A DNA stretch of 64,000 bases, taken from NCBI GenBank assembly GCA_965644295.1, contig CBFFRP010000287.1:1-64000 (forward strand). Reading direction: 5' to 3'. Source of the DNA: Paraphysomonas bandaiensis. Lineage: Eukaryota; Chrysophyceae. Both the position numbers and the translations under genes were made by a program. Numbering within the stretch: the first letter of the stretch is position 1; the number at the start of each line of letters is the position of its first letter. Shown piece by piece: positions 36,205 to 47,589 of the stretch. The notes beneath the pieces are model-generated. The model saw only the letters and a program-made list of their open reading frames with translations, did not search any database and was not told where the DNA came from.

Positions 36205-37190
36205 TGACTGAAGCTTGCTAAGACCATCCCTCCAAGACTATCGGCTGAACCGCAATATCCACATCTTGTCCCAAGCCAAGAAATAGTGCATGTAAAGTTT
36301 TCTTCTATCGTACGTCGTCCCACACTGCTGAGTTGACTGACTGCGGTAGCATTTTCTGTGTACTTTATGTATTCCGCTGTAGTCACCCTTCATAACTTCA
36401 TATATACAATGCGGGAGTACGTGAAATTCTGTCACACTCATGTATACCTTTCAGTTTGTGTCGGTTGTAGATTGGAATACGGTGTTGTATTATGTGAAGT
36501 GTGTATGTATCATATAACTCATCTCTTCATATGTTACTTTGAACTATCAACAGTGCCATGAGAGGAGGTGATATCTACACCAGAAACAGAAGAATATCTT
36601 CTTCACCGTCGTGTTTCTTTCAACCTCTGCTCTGAAGCGATCCAGGTTCTTGTATGCATGTGAGGGTGACTGTTAATAGAGCTACATACCCTCTCACATA
36701 CATACACATATACACCCCTTGAGACAGGCACACACGTACATACCCGCCGTAAAATAACAAATATTAGTTATATTATGGTGATAGCGTGCCACTTCACCTA
36801 TTCTTATTTCACGTATATTAAGGAAGGAGGATTTGGTTATTGTTTGCTTAACTGAGTGAACTACGTGCCCTCTTCTGATTGCCATGCACACGCGCTGGTA
36901 CACCACAGTGGCCAAGGTCTTCTGAATTAGTCACAGTACCTCTCTGTATTGCTTTATTTCCCTAATTTTCTGGAAACTACGAATATCTTGAAACTTGAAA
37001 ATAGACCCTAATATATATCTAACAGTGGTTTTCGTAGCTGGCTTATATACAATCAACTTTCTTAGTCAAAAATTTACATATATTTCAAGTGCAAATAATA
37101 TATATACTGTAGTAGACATACATACTGCATATATTATTACTACTTAGTATAATATTGAATAGTACTCACTTACCTCTACTACTAGAACAT
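36205..37190. other. Intergenic stretch, no gene seen
   Basis: Upstream of the SET gene on the minus strand, so it should hold its promoter. Tandem cataca words near 36690-36740; nothing else recognised. Confidence 0.45.
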
Positions 37191-38104
37191 AGCCTACTAT
37201 AGAAACTACCATAACTGAAATTACCAACATCCTTACATTCCATTCCTAACTCCCGATACAATTCTTTCAAAGCACTTTCATATACTCTACAAAACTATTA
37301 GGATTCAGCTTACAAATACATGATGCTGGACTAGAAGGATGGCCTCACAATATGGCACCTCTGCAGTTTTTATTGACTAGTGACAGCTACTCTGGTTTTT
37401 ACTCTCAGTGTGTATAGTTCATATTCTCTCTATTATCTACAGTTCACTGATTATTTCATTGAGGGGGCGTATTAGGATTCAGTTTAATACAAGATTGGAA
37501 TCGCATTTCAGTACACTCCCATGCTCGTTTAAGAAAGAATTCTATTGTCTTTCTTGCACGTAGATGAGAATCATCCCTACCAGCTTTTGTCAAAGCTTGA
37601 AGTCCACATAAAAGCCGATATGGTTGGATCCCTTCTTGTCGATTACCAAAATGTCAGAGGTCCCACAAAGTCTTCACACTAATGCACTATAGCCTTTAAC
37701 ATGTAATGCACTGTAGAGGTCCTCCTGTCATTGGGTATATCATTTGGTCCATCTAATTTCTTCCGGTCGTTAGCTGTATTGCACTGAACCCCAAAGAACT
37801 CCATCACTCGGTCTTTGTTGGCAGAAATTATCAGCTTATCTTCATCATCCAACCATTCAGGATAATGAGAACAAAAGCACTACGCCATATGCCTCACTTT
37901 GCCAGTATACACTGCCTTTGTTTTGGCATGAATTAAGAGAATGAGAGACGTTCTTGAAGTCGATGAGGAGGAAGCTCGAGATGTAGCAGGAGAAGTATCA
38001 TCTGAGAGGACCCATTGTATTAAATACGACAAGATATTCAATGTAGGTTCGATATTAAAGTGAATATGGTTTCTACGCAGATCACATATATCATACAGAT
38101 ACAA
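37190..38104 (-). pseudogene. Decayed gene of unknown family, with an insertion
   Basis: Coding-like pieces on the minus strand: CSHYPEWLDDEDKLIIS and FFGVQCNTANDRKKLDGPND (~37870-37740), then QEGIQPYRLLCGLQALTKAG and KRAWECTEMRFQSCIKLNPN (~37640-37480), broken by stops and frameshifts. The segment encoding KLNPN is duplicated 170 bp on (ctgaatcctaata at both sides), after which the frame seems to go on as FVEYMKVL. I do not recognise the family; a mobile-element gene is likely given the state of decay. Confidence 0.5.
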
Positions 38105-38340
38105 CCTTGTATCTTTTGCATACGATTTCTACGTAGAAATCTCCGGAATTCTACTGTATTCTACATAGAAATCTCCGGTATTCAGTATGCCATGATAATT
38201 TCACGTACGGTAAAAATCTGATATTCTGATATTTCAGTTTTATTTTGTTGATATTCCAGGCGTAGGTGAAACATAGTCACACGCTACCCAAAAAATACTG
38301 CCACAGTATTTCACCTACGGTGCATATATATTGATTTATT
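38105..38340. repeat. Short direct and inverted repeats
   Basis: tacgtagaaatctccgg and tacatagaaatctccgg lie 35 bp apart, and gtaggtgaaa / tttcacctac form an inverted pair about 38 bp apart (~38263-38326). Possibly a small hairpin element; it lies just upstream of the next gene. Confidence 0.55.
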
Positions 38341-38426
38341 AATAAATTCGTCCTGTTGACAAGCTGCCTCTCAGCCATCTAATTGTACCACTCTCTCGAA
38401 ACAACACTATTTCCCATTATAGAAAT

Positions 38427-39269
38427 ATGAGAATGTCGAGAACAGCTCTAAATGTTTTAGCCCTATTAATTTTGAGCTCATGTAAACTGGTGTCAAGTTT
38501 CAGCCACCCTCAATTGTACCATAATCTTCTTGGACACACCGAAACCATGATGGCTGCAACCCCCTTGTCTGTGCCCCTCGTTGAGGAAATTCTGCATTCA
38601 TATGACGAAGACTTAGAGCTTGTTCCTCAAAACATTTCTGAACCTGGTTATCATCCCGTTCTGTTCATGTTCAATAACATGACCAACTTGAAAACCGTTC
38701 CCGTTGATATTCTCTTTGGGTTGTGTGATCAGTATTATGAGTATATTGTGATTATTCCTTACATAAAATCTTCTAAGAGTGATAAAGTTCGCTCTGTTTC
38801 AACTATACTCTATTTGAATAACGCGGTTGCCGTTGTTGGCGGAAATATGTTTTATGGCATGCCCAAAAAGTTCGAGGATGTAGAAATGAGTGAATTTACG
38901 TTCAAGGTTATGGACCACAAAACTTCACAAGAATTAATCAATATGGTATACAAAAAAGGAAAAGAGTCATTTACCAGCGATTATATGGAGAATTATGATA
39001 CCTACAACCTCATTGTATCTATTTTCCAACAAGAAGGCATTCAGCGATATCGGGATACATATCTATGCTACCATTTTGTTTTTGACTGGAATAATGCTGT
39101 TTTTTCTCAGGCTTCATATCAGTTTGAAACATCCGATGATGCAATCCCTGGAGTTGAATCTATTCATGTTGAATCTAATTCTTTTATGGTCGACGCGAAC
39201 AGTGTATATGGTTCATTCTATGTCGACGCGAACTGGTTAGTTACGCAGCCATTACAAACCTGTGAATGA
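38427..39269 (+). CDS. Secreted protein, possible acetoacetate-decarboxylase-like fold
   Basis: Single exon, 280 aa. The N-terminus is a signal peptide: two Arg, then ALNVLALLILSSCKLVSS with likely cleavage near residue 25. The middle has GYHPVLFMFNNMTNLKTVPV, YYEYIVIIPYIK, YLNNAVAVVGGNMFYGMPKK and FTFKVMD. This order (HPV-F near the start, a Tyr-Glu strand, then a YG-PKK loop) resembles acetoacetate-decarboxylase-like proteins. The catalytic Lys environment of that enzyme is not evident, so activity is not claimed. The C-terminus has two copies of the 12-bp gtcgacgcgaac, giving VDAN twice. Start chosen at the first of two close Met codons. Function unknown. Confidence 0.6.
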   Translation: MRMSRTALNVLALLILSSCKLVSSFSHPQLYHNLLGHTETMMAATPLSVPLVEEILHSYDEDLELVPQNISEPGYHPVLFMFNNMTNLKTVPVDILFGLCDQYYEYIVIIPYIKSSKSDKVRSVSTILYLNNAVAVVGGNMFYGMPKKFEDVEMSEFTFKVMDHKTSQELINMVYKKGKESFTSDYMENYDTYNLIVSIFQQEGIQRYRDTYLCYHFVFDWNNAVFSQASYQFETSDDAIPGVESIHVESNSFMVDANSVYGSFYVDANWLVTQPLQTCE

Positions 39270-39688
39270 TGTTTTACAGTTTAAAACTTAAATTATATAT
39301 GGAGAGCACCAATTCAGTGTATTCTGTACTGACACTTGAACAGTAATTAATGGATCAAAAGTATTGTGAAACAACATTTATGTAACTACCAGTCATTTTT
39401 TCATAAGATATGAAATGCTCCCACTCAATTTACAACTCTAAATATAAAACAATATGAAATACACGGAAAATAGACAATTACTCGACATATTACTTACAAT
39501 TCATATTCTATCATAGTGGTGTCCCCTGATTGAGGGAATAGCGGAAGGGAAGTGGTACTCTAAAGTTTTTGTCAATCTTTAAAGCGCAATGGCTAAGTAG
39601 ACTACCTGCTTGGCAAGAGATATATTCATCATCCTAAGCAATGTGAGGTTTCATAAATAGTGTTGACGCAACTTTGAACTTAGAGTAA
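39270..39688. other. Intergenic stretch before Copia 2, no gene seen
   Basis: AT-rich 3' flank of the secreted-protein gene; nothing recognised. Confidence 0.45.
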
Positions 39689-39693
39689 CAAAA

Positions 39694-40013
39694 TGTTGGA
39701 ATACGTATGGTTCTCTAAGATAGTACTGTAGAATACGTTAAATACAATGTGAAAAACAGTAATACGTAGTCAATAGTCAAAGGTGCTATATAGCTATAAC
39801 TGTGAAACTGAAGTATTATATCATGACGATTCAAGATACGGAAGTTGAGCAGTGGTTGACATGAACGAAATAATTTATCATGTTGTTGACATGTGTTACA
39901 TGACAACACACACAATTGTGTATACAATTATAATAAAGTAATCTGTCTAGTTTGACTAACTTAAACTTCTCTTACAACGATCTTAATCATCTGAAAATGG
40001 TCAATTGTCAATA
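39694..40013 (+). repeat. Copia 2 left LTR
   Basis: Starts tgttggaatacgtatgg and ends ggtcaattgtcaata. A gag ATG at 39997 lies inside the LTR. Confidence 0.95.
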
Positions 40014-40028
40014 TGGTAGCGAATGCGG
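40014..40028 (+). other. Primer-binding site of Copia 2
   Basis: tggtagcgaatgcgg directly after the LTR. The first eight bases match the Ty1 initiator tRNA-Met primer site. An atg overlaps its first two bases, as in Copia 1. Confidence 0.8.
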
Positions 40029-40106
40029 AGGAGAGAAGGAGGATAGAGCTGATGTTCCATGGTTCGACGAGAGCAACGTTGAGCAATGGATCAAAGACTT
40101 TGAGGC

Positions 40107-40811
40107 GTGTTCCTTATGAGAAAGGAGCAGAGTGAGGTGGCTCTAGAAAGGCCACCAGAGGAAGAGGATTTCGGAATTCAACCCCCGAATAGTCTTGAGA
40201 CTAAGTCCTACAAAGAAGCGGTGGACAAGTATTGGAAGGCGAATGCAATTGCCTACTCATACTGCAGAGAGGCGGTGAAGCGATCTCCGAAGGCGCTGCA
40301 GATGTTTCATCTGAAGCACAAGGAGTTCAAGGCAGCTGAAGGAAGGATTAATAAGTTCAGCGCCAGAGAGACGGTTAGCACACTTAAATCGTGTTTTGAA
40401 GGAGGAACACAAAACAAGATTAGTGCTCTGCTTGCTCAGTTTGGATCATTCGAGATGAAGCCAGGGGAGACCGCGAAAGAGTATGTACTGCGTTTTGAGC
40501 TGCTTCTTCGTGAACTTCAGGCGCATAACCAAACGGTAACGAAAGAATCAAAAATTAGTCGGCTGAAGGAGGGAATTATCAGTGATGAATATGACGGTTT
40601 GAATTATGCTCTGTATTTAATGCCCGATGATGTACCATATGAATTGTTATCCAAACGTATCGAACAGTTCGACGACACCAAGTATGGGAGGAAAATCATA
40701 GAGAAGAAGCGCAAGAGCACGGAGGAGCTGAATCATATTGAAAAGCCTCGAAAGAAAAAGAGAGAGTATCTACAAAGAGGAAGTGCACTTATTGCTCTAA
40801 GAAAGGTATAA
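40107..40811 (+). pseudogene. Copia 2 gag
   Basis: Gag core in one long frame (LKSCFEGGTQNKISALLAQF, YVLRFELLLRELQAHNQ), typical of the Copia gag family. The first part (PWFDESNVEQWIKDFEA) is in another frame; an extra gt in gcgtgttcc at ~40106 joins the two. The CTYCSKKG knuckle at ~40785 is in a third frame and carries a 12-bp duplication before its His. Confidence 0.85.
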
Positions 40812-40893
40812 TACACAATCATAATACAGAACAATGTAGGAAGAAAAAGGGGGAAACGAAGGGACAAAGACCGGGCAGTAAGGAATATACAGG

Positions 40894-41625
40894 ATGCAGA
40901 GTATATGCAAATCCAAAAACCATCGCGCGAACGAATGTCCCCGAAATTCAACTGGAAAGACCAAGAAACCCCAGAAATCTGGGAAGGTTTTCACATTCGA
41001 GAATATCCGCAGAGGAGGAACCGAGTCTGACTCGGAGTCCGAAGCGAATATGCTTTATGACTGCGGTGTTGATATATATGATAAAAGTGACACATGTTGT
41101 ATGATTGGTACTGCTGAACACTATACATACATGGATACATGCTGTTCATCGTCAATGTTTTTGATAAATGATCAGCAAGTATTCGATGAATCAACTCCAT
41201 CAGATAGAGTTATCAGAGGCTCCAAGAAAGGAACGATGATCAATGTAACGGCAACAGGAAGGGTAAACGACTGGAAGGGTATCGAATACTCCGAAAACAT
41301 CAACAGATTTCTGTGTTCGGGGAAACATTTGAACGATATGGGTTATGAGTTCATCGTTTGGAATGGAATTCGAATTGTGGATCACAACACTGGACTGACA
41401 GTATTGGAGGGACCCATGCTTAATGGTATGACTGCGGTTCCTACGCAAACCTTACTGAGTCTGCCAGATGTATCCAGCTGTAGTAGAGGTGCACCAGAAG
41501 CAAATTTGACTGATCAGTATGGAGAAGATGAGTTGGAACTGCTGCATAGGAGAATGGGCCATTTCAACAAAGGGGCTCTAACTGAGGCACATAGAAGGAT
41601 GTTGTTCACTGGCTCAAATCTATAG
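40894..41625 (+). pseudogene. Copia 2 second knuckle, protease-like and pre-integrase region
   Basis: CKSKNHRANECP is the second half of a CCHC knuckle, cut from its first Cys pair by an extra ta in gtatatgc at ~40901. MDTCCSSSMFLI is in the place of the aspartic protease motif (DT, with Cys for the usual Gly). ELLHRRMGHFNKGAL is the pre-integrase His zinc motif. The frame then stops. Confidence 0.85.
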
Positions 41626-42528
41626 AAAGATCTGATTATTACATGAGAGAACTACTTTGTTTTTAGCTATCTACGACCGATAAGGTAATTACGTGTGTAC
41701 ATATACTCACAGATGAGAGTATACCTTCCCGCACCGAAGAATATTACGCAGAAATCGACGCACTCCGAGTACGAACAGCACCTAGACCAAAGACGGTGAA
41801 TGATTATCAGCATCTCGTGAAGACTTTTCACATAGACGATGAAGACGGGCTGTTGTACAAGACCACCAGAGTGGTAGAAAGAAAGAGTGTCATTGTTGGT
41901 TATCGGTCACTTGTAACTGCGGGGAGAACCCACATTGAGCAGAAGGTACCCATACATATAGAAGATGTTCAGGTAATGACAAGGAATACGCCTGAATACA
42001 CGGGATAATATACGGGAACGAGGGACGCTTCTAGACTAGTACCACTGATGGACGGAGTACGTCCACTATCCCAGCACCTGAGAGCCATCAGGAGCAGCTA
42101 GTTAACCATGGTATTATTCAGGGAGCACCTGATGAAGATATGACTCAAGGGGTACTTGATGAAGATGCAGCTCAGGGAGAACCTGATCGAGCAGTAAAAC
42201 AGGGAGTACCTGAATATACTGATACTATAAAAAGTCTAACAGTACTAATACCCTACAGAGAGTATCTAAAAGGGATGCAGAGAAACGTAAGCGTTTACGG
42301 AGGAGGCTAGCTAATGCCTCAGTGTTAGGAGAAATTAACATGATAGAGGTAATGGATGCCGATGTAAATGTCATGGATTCAGAGTACTGAGAATGAACAC
42401 GTCCATGAACCGAACAGTTTTCTAGAGGCGGAGAGGTCCCCTCAAGCGGACGAATGGAGAACAGCCAGACGAATAGAGAAGAAAGCTCTTTTACGAAGAG
42501 GCGTGTTGAAGATAGTACGTCGACCATC
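41626..42528 (+). pseudogene. Copia 2 linker region; integrase core absent
   Basis: Directly after the pre-integrase stop the sequence reads as linker: YQHLVKTFHIDDEDG, KVPIHIEDVQVMT at 41796-42008, then SPQADEWRTARRIEKKALL at ~42440, the start of the RT domain. The ~900 bp expected for the DDE integrase core is missing. A short gagcacctgatgaaga repeat is seen at 42120-42200. Confidence 0.7.
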
Positions 42529-42532
42529 AGGG

Positions 42533-42917
42533 TGTAATCTTTCTGATGAGAAAGACCGTGTTTACAACGTTTTATTAATTTAAAGTGCTTCCCAAACCGA
42601 GAATACACTGTCCAGAACACCAAACCGGTGAAACTGCCTCCTAACACAAGCAAACCGCGAGTATAGAATGAATTAAATTACGTTAAAACGTGTAAAGAAA
42701 AAGTGAAATCATACAACACTCTATCTTGCTGTGAATCATCTACAGTTTACAGTATCATACTTGTACATATACGGGACTTATATCCCTTCAAGAATACAGT
42801 AACCGCAATGTATACTAAATAAACTGAAAATGAAAGTACAACAGCATGCTACCTAGAGTACCGCAGTATAACACCGTATAACTCCACGTATAACAGTAAC
42901 TACAGGTATGCGTGACA
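42533..42917 (-). repeat. Gypsy-type left LTR (3' LTR)
   Basis: Plus strand tgtaatctttctgatgag ... aggtatgcgtgaca. No difference from the right LTR was noticed, so insertion is recent. Confidence 0.95.
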
Positions 42918-43163
42918 CTACCCCTTCTCCCTCCAGCTAGAGAAAAGAAATAGGAATACATATCTAGGATAGATAGAAGTAACACTTGTATCAGCCAATA
43001 TAGCGTCATTCCAAGCATTAGCAAATAAATATCCAATTCATGAAATAAAAGTAATAAACATACGTAGAGCAATATTCTGATAATAAGTATGAATAATAGT
43101 ATGAATGTTATAATATATATATGTGATATAAGCATGAGATATTAAATAAATAAATAAAAGTAA

Positions 43164-44340
43164 TCAACAATTAGAGGAGAATATTAGGATATTGTTGGCA
43201 GAATGCAGCATCCACCAATACCTTAGTAGAAGGATCAAATTCCGTGACTCGACCATATAGCAGTGAACGTCATAGGCACTCCATTCATATGTAGATTGAA
43301 ACAAAGGGCAATAGAGGTCTATACGTAACTGGCGACGGCCAACCCACCGCACATAAGAACATTCGACAACATACATCGTTGTATAACAATTCGGCAGATT
43401 AAGTTCATCATAGAAATCTGAACCCCATGCACGCAAATCTACATAAATTGTTTGACCAGGTGACACCCCTTCGATAGGTATACGTTTCAAACGTGCACGT
43501 TCAGATTTTGCCATAGCAGCAGAAAACAACAGAGGGAACAATTGAGGTTTCTGCTCACAGAACGACTGAAATTGCGAGGTGGAAGCAATATCCTGTGACC
43601 ATGGAAGCCATAATAACGAACCATCCTCAAACTGAACTTGGAATTCCATTCGAGAACGAACCTCCGGATCTCCTCGGTATGCAATCACAGCAACCACAGT
43701 ATACTGGTTAAAATCAATTTGCGCAACACGATATGCCTGCTCAGGCGTACCAAAGAACGGTTTGAGCCATGACATGTGCTACACAACTTCAAAACGCATC
43801 ACAACATGCATGCATGTGACATCAGCCTTATACGTGGATACCACTTCGTAAGGACCTTTGAAACGAGGGTATAATTTATTGGGCTTGTGCTGAGTTGGAT
43901 CCAGCCGCAACAAAACTAAATCACCAGGCTGATATTCGTTCAAAGTATGTGCAGGCGTGGCAGACTTGCGCTTGTCTTGGATCTTGCGCTGAACATCCAT
44001 GGCAACCGCTCGAATCTTCTGTAAGCTCTCATTCAAAATAGACACATAACCCGCAGCAGAAGATTCATCCATAGTCAGTTCACCCAAACGAAAATATGGA
44101 ATATCAACGGTACCAAACACATATTGAAAAGGAGAGAGTCCAGTCTCACTACTGACTTCATCATTCAAAATGAACTGAATCAACATGTAACACTCAATAT
44201 CCCCCCATGAATCTTGCAACCTCTCATCGTGGACTAAACCCTGTAGAAATCACAACAGCTCTCGATGAGATCGCTCGACCATATTAGACTCATGACGATT
44301 AGTTAATGACACTCGAAATCGAACTTCAAACCACTTCAAT
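43164..44340 (-). pseudogene. Gypsy-type integrase end and chromo-like domain
   Basis: Reading down the minus strand: SNMVERSHREL (end of the integrase core with its Glu), a TGA stop, QDSWGDIECY, TGLSPFQYVFG, GDLVLLRLDPTQH and RFKGPYEVV (the GPY module, ending at 43779). A single TAG separates this from a same-frame tail at 43775-43164 with VVAVIAYRGDPE and MEFQVQFEDGSLLWLPW, which looks like a divergent chromodomain. Chromodomains direct such elements to marked chromatin. The two stops may be decay or readthrough sites. Confidence 0.8.
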
Positions 44341-44359
44341 AGAAACTCCTCATAGAACC

Positions 44360-46500
44360 CAGCACTCACGAAGACCAATAATAGCAGTAGATTCAAAAAC
44401 TAATCCCATCCACACAATAGCAAGATAAGCCCTCGGATAACGCCTTAACATCAATCTCTGTAGTTCCAGTCGGGAAAAACTTAACATGACAAATTGCATC
44501 CTCGCATCAACCACAGAATTCACTTGTAGTTAAATAGAATACCACAGTGAAATTAAAAGATACTGAATTCTCAAATGCTCATAAGATTTAGGATTAACCT
44601 TTGCCTTATATATCCAGTATATAACCAAATGAGAATTACGTAGAGCCACTAATGGTCATGTAAATAGATTCCGCACTCAATGACATTAACCACAAGTATT
44701 TGATCATCATAAACTTCACGCAATTCAATTGTAGGAAATACGCTTCAACTCTAACACTTGTTCATTTCACCCGCCATTAGACACAATTGAATTTCCGTGA
44801 ATACAAGTCCGAAGTGAATCAGAGAGACACTAACCTTAGGACTGAATAACACTCCACCAAATACTCGCAACAGCCAAGTTGAGCAAGTCTTAGCTTAAAC
44901 CTTGTTGTACCCAGACATACTACAACAACGTTGTAAAACTCTTATTTCATTCATCATAAACAATAGAAGCGAGTTCACAAAGAAACTTAATTAATCCACT
45001 ATTCCGAATTTGAATCCATAATATTAACTCAAATCTCTCGTACCACCCTTTTGCAAGAAGAGACACACACAACTGGAAACCGTAAGTGTCTTACAACCCA
45101 TTTTGACAACTGAATCTGAAAGTAATCAACCACCATCATCCATGTATTTGTGCACCAAACTCTACTTTGACATATCTTATTTTGTACAATAATTGTAATT
45201 CATCCTCTCGATTTTAGAACGAAACAATATTTGATTAATGAAAATATCACCGGACCAATCAATAACCACCCCAATCAAAACATCATTCATCTCATTCTGA
45301 ATATATACGAACATAGTGCACTGGTCTTATATTTCAGTAACCATACGTAACGATTTCCCTCAGATACAACATTATAATATTGTAAACAATAGAATGATCC
45401 ACTCAACGCAATCTCATTGAAAAGAATCCAACAATAGAAATATCAACTGGAATAACAACAAGCTCGCAAAGTAATAACTCCCATTTTTAGTCTCGAAGTT
45501 AACCATCACTAGCATATATAATTCTTTCGCATGCAATAGTATTATCAACACCATACCTCCAAATATCATTGACACTTAACCATCGATCTCATACCCGATG
45601 CATAATACAGTCGAACAATTGAAAAATACCAGCGACAAAGTTTTCAAAATTTCATTGACATGTTGTATCACTGAACCATATTCACTTCAACGTAACAGAA
45701 ACTTCAATTTCGAACAACTTTCATTCAACAACTAACCATGAATTTAGACAAGTTAATTCGTTGCATTTATGGATACCATATATTCAAATTCAATCCCATT
45801 GCAGATCCAAAAAAAAACTGAGTAACCATTTTATAACCATCAACAAGACAATGAATATCTCAAACTCCTTCCTGTGTCCATTCATTCTCTTTAATACAAA
45901 ATGCAAAGCACACTGAAAACATATTGCTCCAAATATACTTTCCTCATACTGAAATTACAACATCAAAATTTACATTCTGTTCACATAGAGGCAATCGCGT
46001 TCATTAAAAAACTGTTTACTTCCTCTGAAATTATACTTTCGTATATGAATCATATAGTATTGCAAAACTTATCCAAACCATACATGACCCTTGCAAAACT
46101 ATAACAATAATTGCTTGCCATTGATGTTGAAACCATACCATTGATATTGAACAACTCTTTGCAGACTTTTTACCAATCTCAGACAATACTGTCATTCATT
46201 GAAACTTGATAAATTCACTGAAACCCATTCTTATACATTGAACTTAAAACCGAATTATTCTCTCGTAGTAGTCAGTATCACACAGGACTATTGAGCATAA
46301 TCTTAACTAGACATTATTGAATATGGATCACACTTCTCAAAAACTCAGAACTCTCATATTGTAACTCCTATCACAACGGTAAGGCTCACAACAACCTCAA
46401 TCCATTCCGAAATAAAATGAATAAAACCATGATAAATATTGCATCATCATAAATAATAAGATGAACTTTGAAACAAAAGACACTTGCTGTATTTGGAATT
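44360..46500. other. Non-coding core of the Gypsy-type element with strong strand skew
   Basis: No frame with family resemblance. On the plus strand it is poor in G and rich in A and C; for example 45241-45300 has 3 G against about 19 C. Words like cattgaa and ttgaaac recur. RT motifs were looked for and not seen. Confidence 0.75.
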
Positions 46501-46504
46501 GAAC

Positions 46505-47152
46505 TTACTGAATCAATGGCGGCCCTGGCCCATGCTCCGCAATAAACACAAGATTTGAAAGCAATAAACTCAAACTCTTGTTCAACGTAAGAAACTGAAA
46601 AACGTAACAAGCTGCATCTTGCTTTATCAGCATAAACAAGGAATATTCAAACACCGAATAATTGAACACTGAAAAAGGTACGACTGACATGCGCTCGATT
46701 ACATCTGTAGCATCATTGGCAGTAGTCTCTTTTCCAAAGGAATTTGGAATTACCATTTCAGGATCAATGGCAACATGCTGCATAACAACTTGAGAATTAT
46801 CAACAAAAATCTCAGCCTCGAATGACTCTGACTGAACGTCCTGCTGCTCAACAAATTCCAACATATCATTGACAACATTCTGCACAATACAGTTCTCATC
46901 GGTTCTGTTCTGAAGTAGATCTGAATTAGCTGGAATCGCTCGTCTTGAGGAACGTCGAGACTCCAACTGCTGCAATCTTTGTTCGAACATTTCGAAATGA
47001 AGATCGATGGACTCAAAACGCTTGTTCAGCTGCTCTTGTTGTTCAGCAAACCGCTGCTTTTGTTGAGCAAACTGTTCATTTTGTTCAGCAAACCGCTGCT
47101 GAAGGAACTCCATAATCTTTGAAACCTCTTCTTCCGAACTCATAGTCGACAA
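46505..47152 (-). CDS. Gag-like coiled-coil protein of the Gypsy-type element
   Basis: 215 aa, starting 49 bp inside the 5' LTR border. Residues ~10-70 are a Gln/Glu-rich coiled coil (repeats of QQRFAEQ and EQFAQQK), followed by an acidic stretch. No zinc knuckle or capsid motif is recognised. The gag role is inferred from its position next to the primer site. The frame ends EHGPGPPLIQ. The only intact frame in the element. Confidence 0.65.
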   Translation of the reverse strand: MSTMSSEEEVSKIMEFLQQRFAEQNEQFAQQKQRFAEQQEQLNKRFESIDLHFEMFEQRLQQLESRRSSRRAIPANSDLLQNRTDENCIVQNVVNDMLEFVEQQDVQSESFEAEIFVDNSQVVMQHVAIDPEMVIPNSFGKETTANDATDVIERMSVVPFSVFNYSVFEYSLFMLIKQDAACYVFQFLTLNKSLSLLLSNLVFIAEHGPGPPLIQ

Positions 47153-47200
47153 TAATATAAATAAACAATGTTTCTTTCTATCCGACTAAAGTATTAATAC

Positions 47201-47585
47201 TGTAATCTTTCTGATGAGAAAGACCGTGTTTACAACGTTTTATTAATTTAAAGTGCTTCCCAAACCGAGAATACACTGTCCAGAACACCAAACCGGTGAA
47301 ACTGCCTCCTAACACAAGCAAACCGCGAGTATAGAATGAATTAAATTACGTTAAAACGTGTAAAGAAAAAGTGAAATCATACAACACTCTATCTTGCTGT
47401 GAATCATCTACAGTTTACAGTATCATACTTGTACATATACGGGACTTATATCCCTTCAAGAATACAGTAACCGCAATGTATACTAAATAAACTGAAAATG
47501 AAAGTACAACAGCATGCTACCTAGAGTACCGCAGTATAACACCGTATAACTCCACGTATAACAGTAACTACAGGTATGCGTGACA
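47201..47585 (-). repeat. Gypsy-type right LTR (5' LTR)
   Basis: Same as 42533-42917. Next to it inside the element lies gtattaatactttagtcgg (minus strand), without the usual tgg start of a tRNA primer site. Confidence 0.95.
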
Positions 47586-47589
47586 AGGG

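Larger units (their letters stand above)
42533..47585 (-). mobile_element. Nested Ty3/Gypsy-type LTR element, non-autonomous
   Basis: 385-bp LTRs at 42533-42917 and 47201-47585 look identical. The target duplicate aggg lies at 42529-42532 and 47586-47589. A purine tract ggagggagaagggg (minus strand, ~42922-42936) precedes the 3' LTR. It encodes a coiled-coil gag-like protein at one end and an integrase C-terminus with chromo-like tail at the other. Between them about 2.1 kb has no coding sequence. Protease, RT and RNase H are absent, so it would depend on a helper. Confidence 0.93.

Noticed and set aside
43776-43778. Programmed stop readthrough between integrase end and chromo-like tail
   Set aside because: One TAG in frame is suggestive, but a TGA lies upstream in the same frame and the element is already defective, so decay is the simpler reading.
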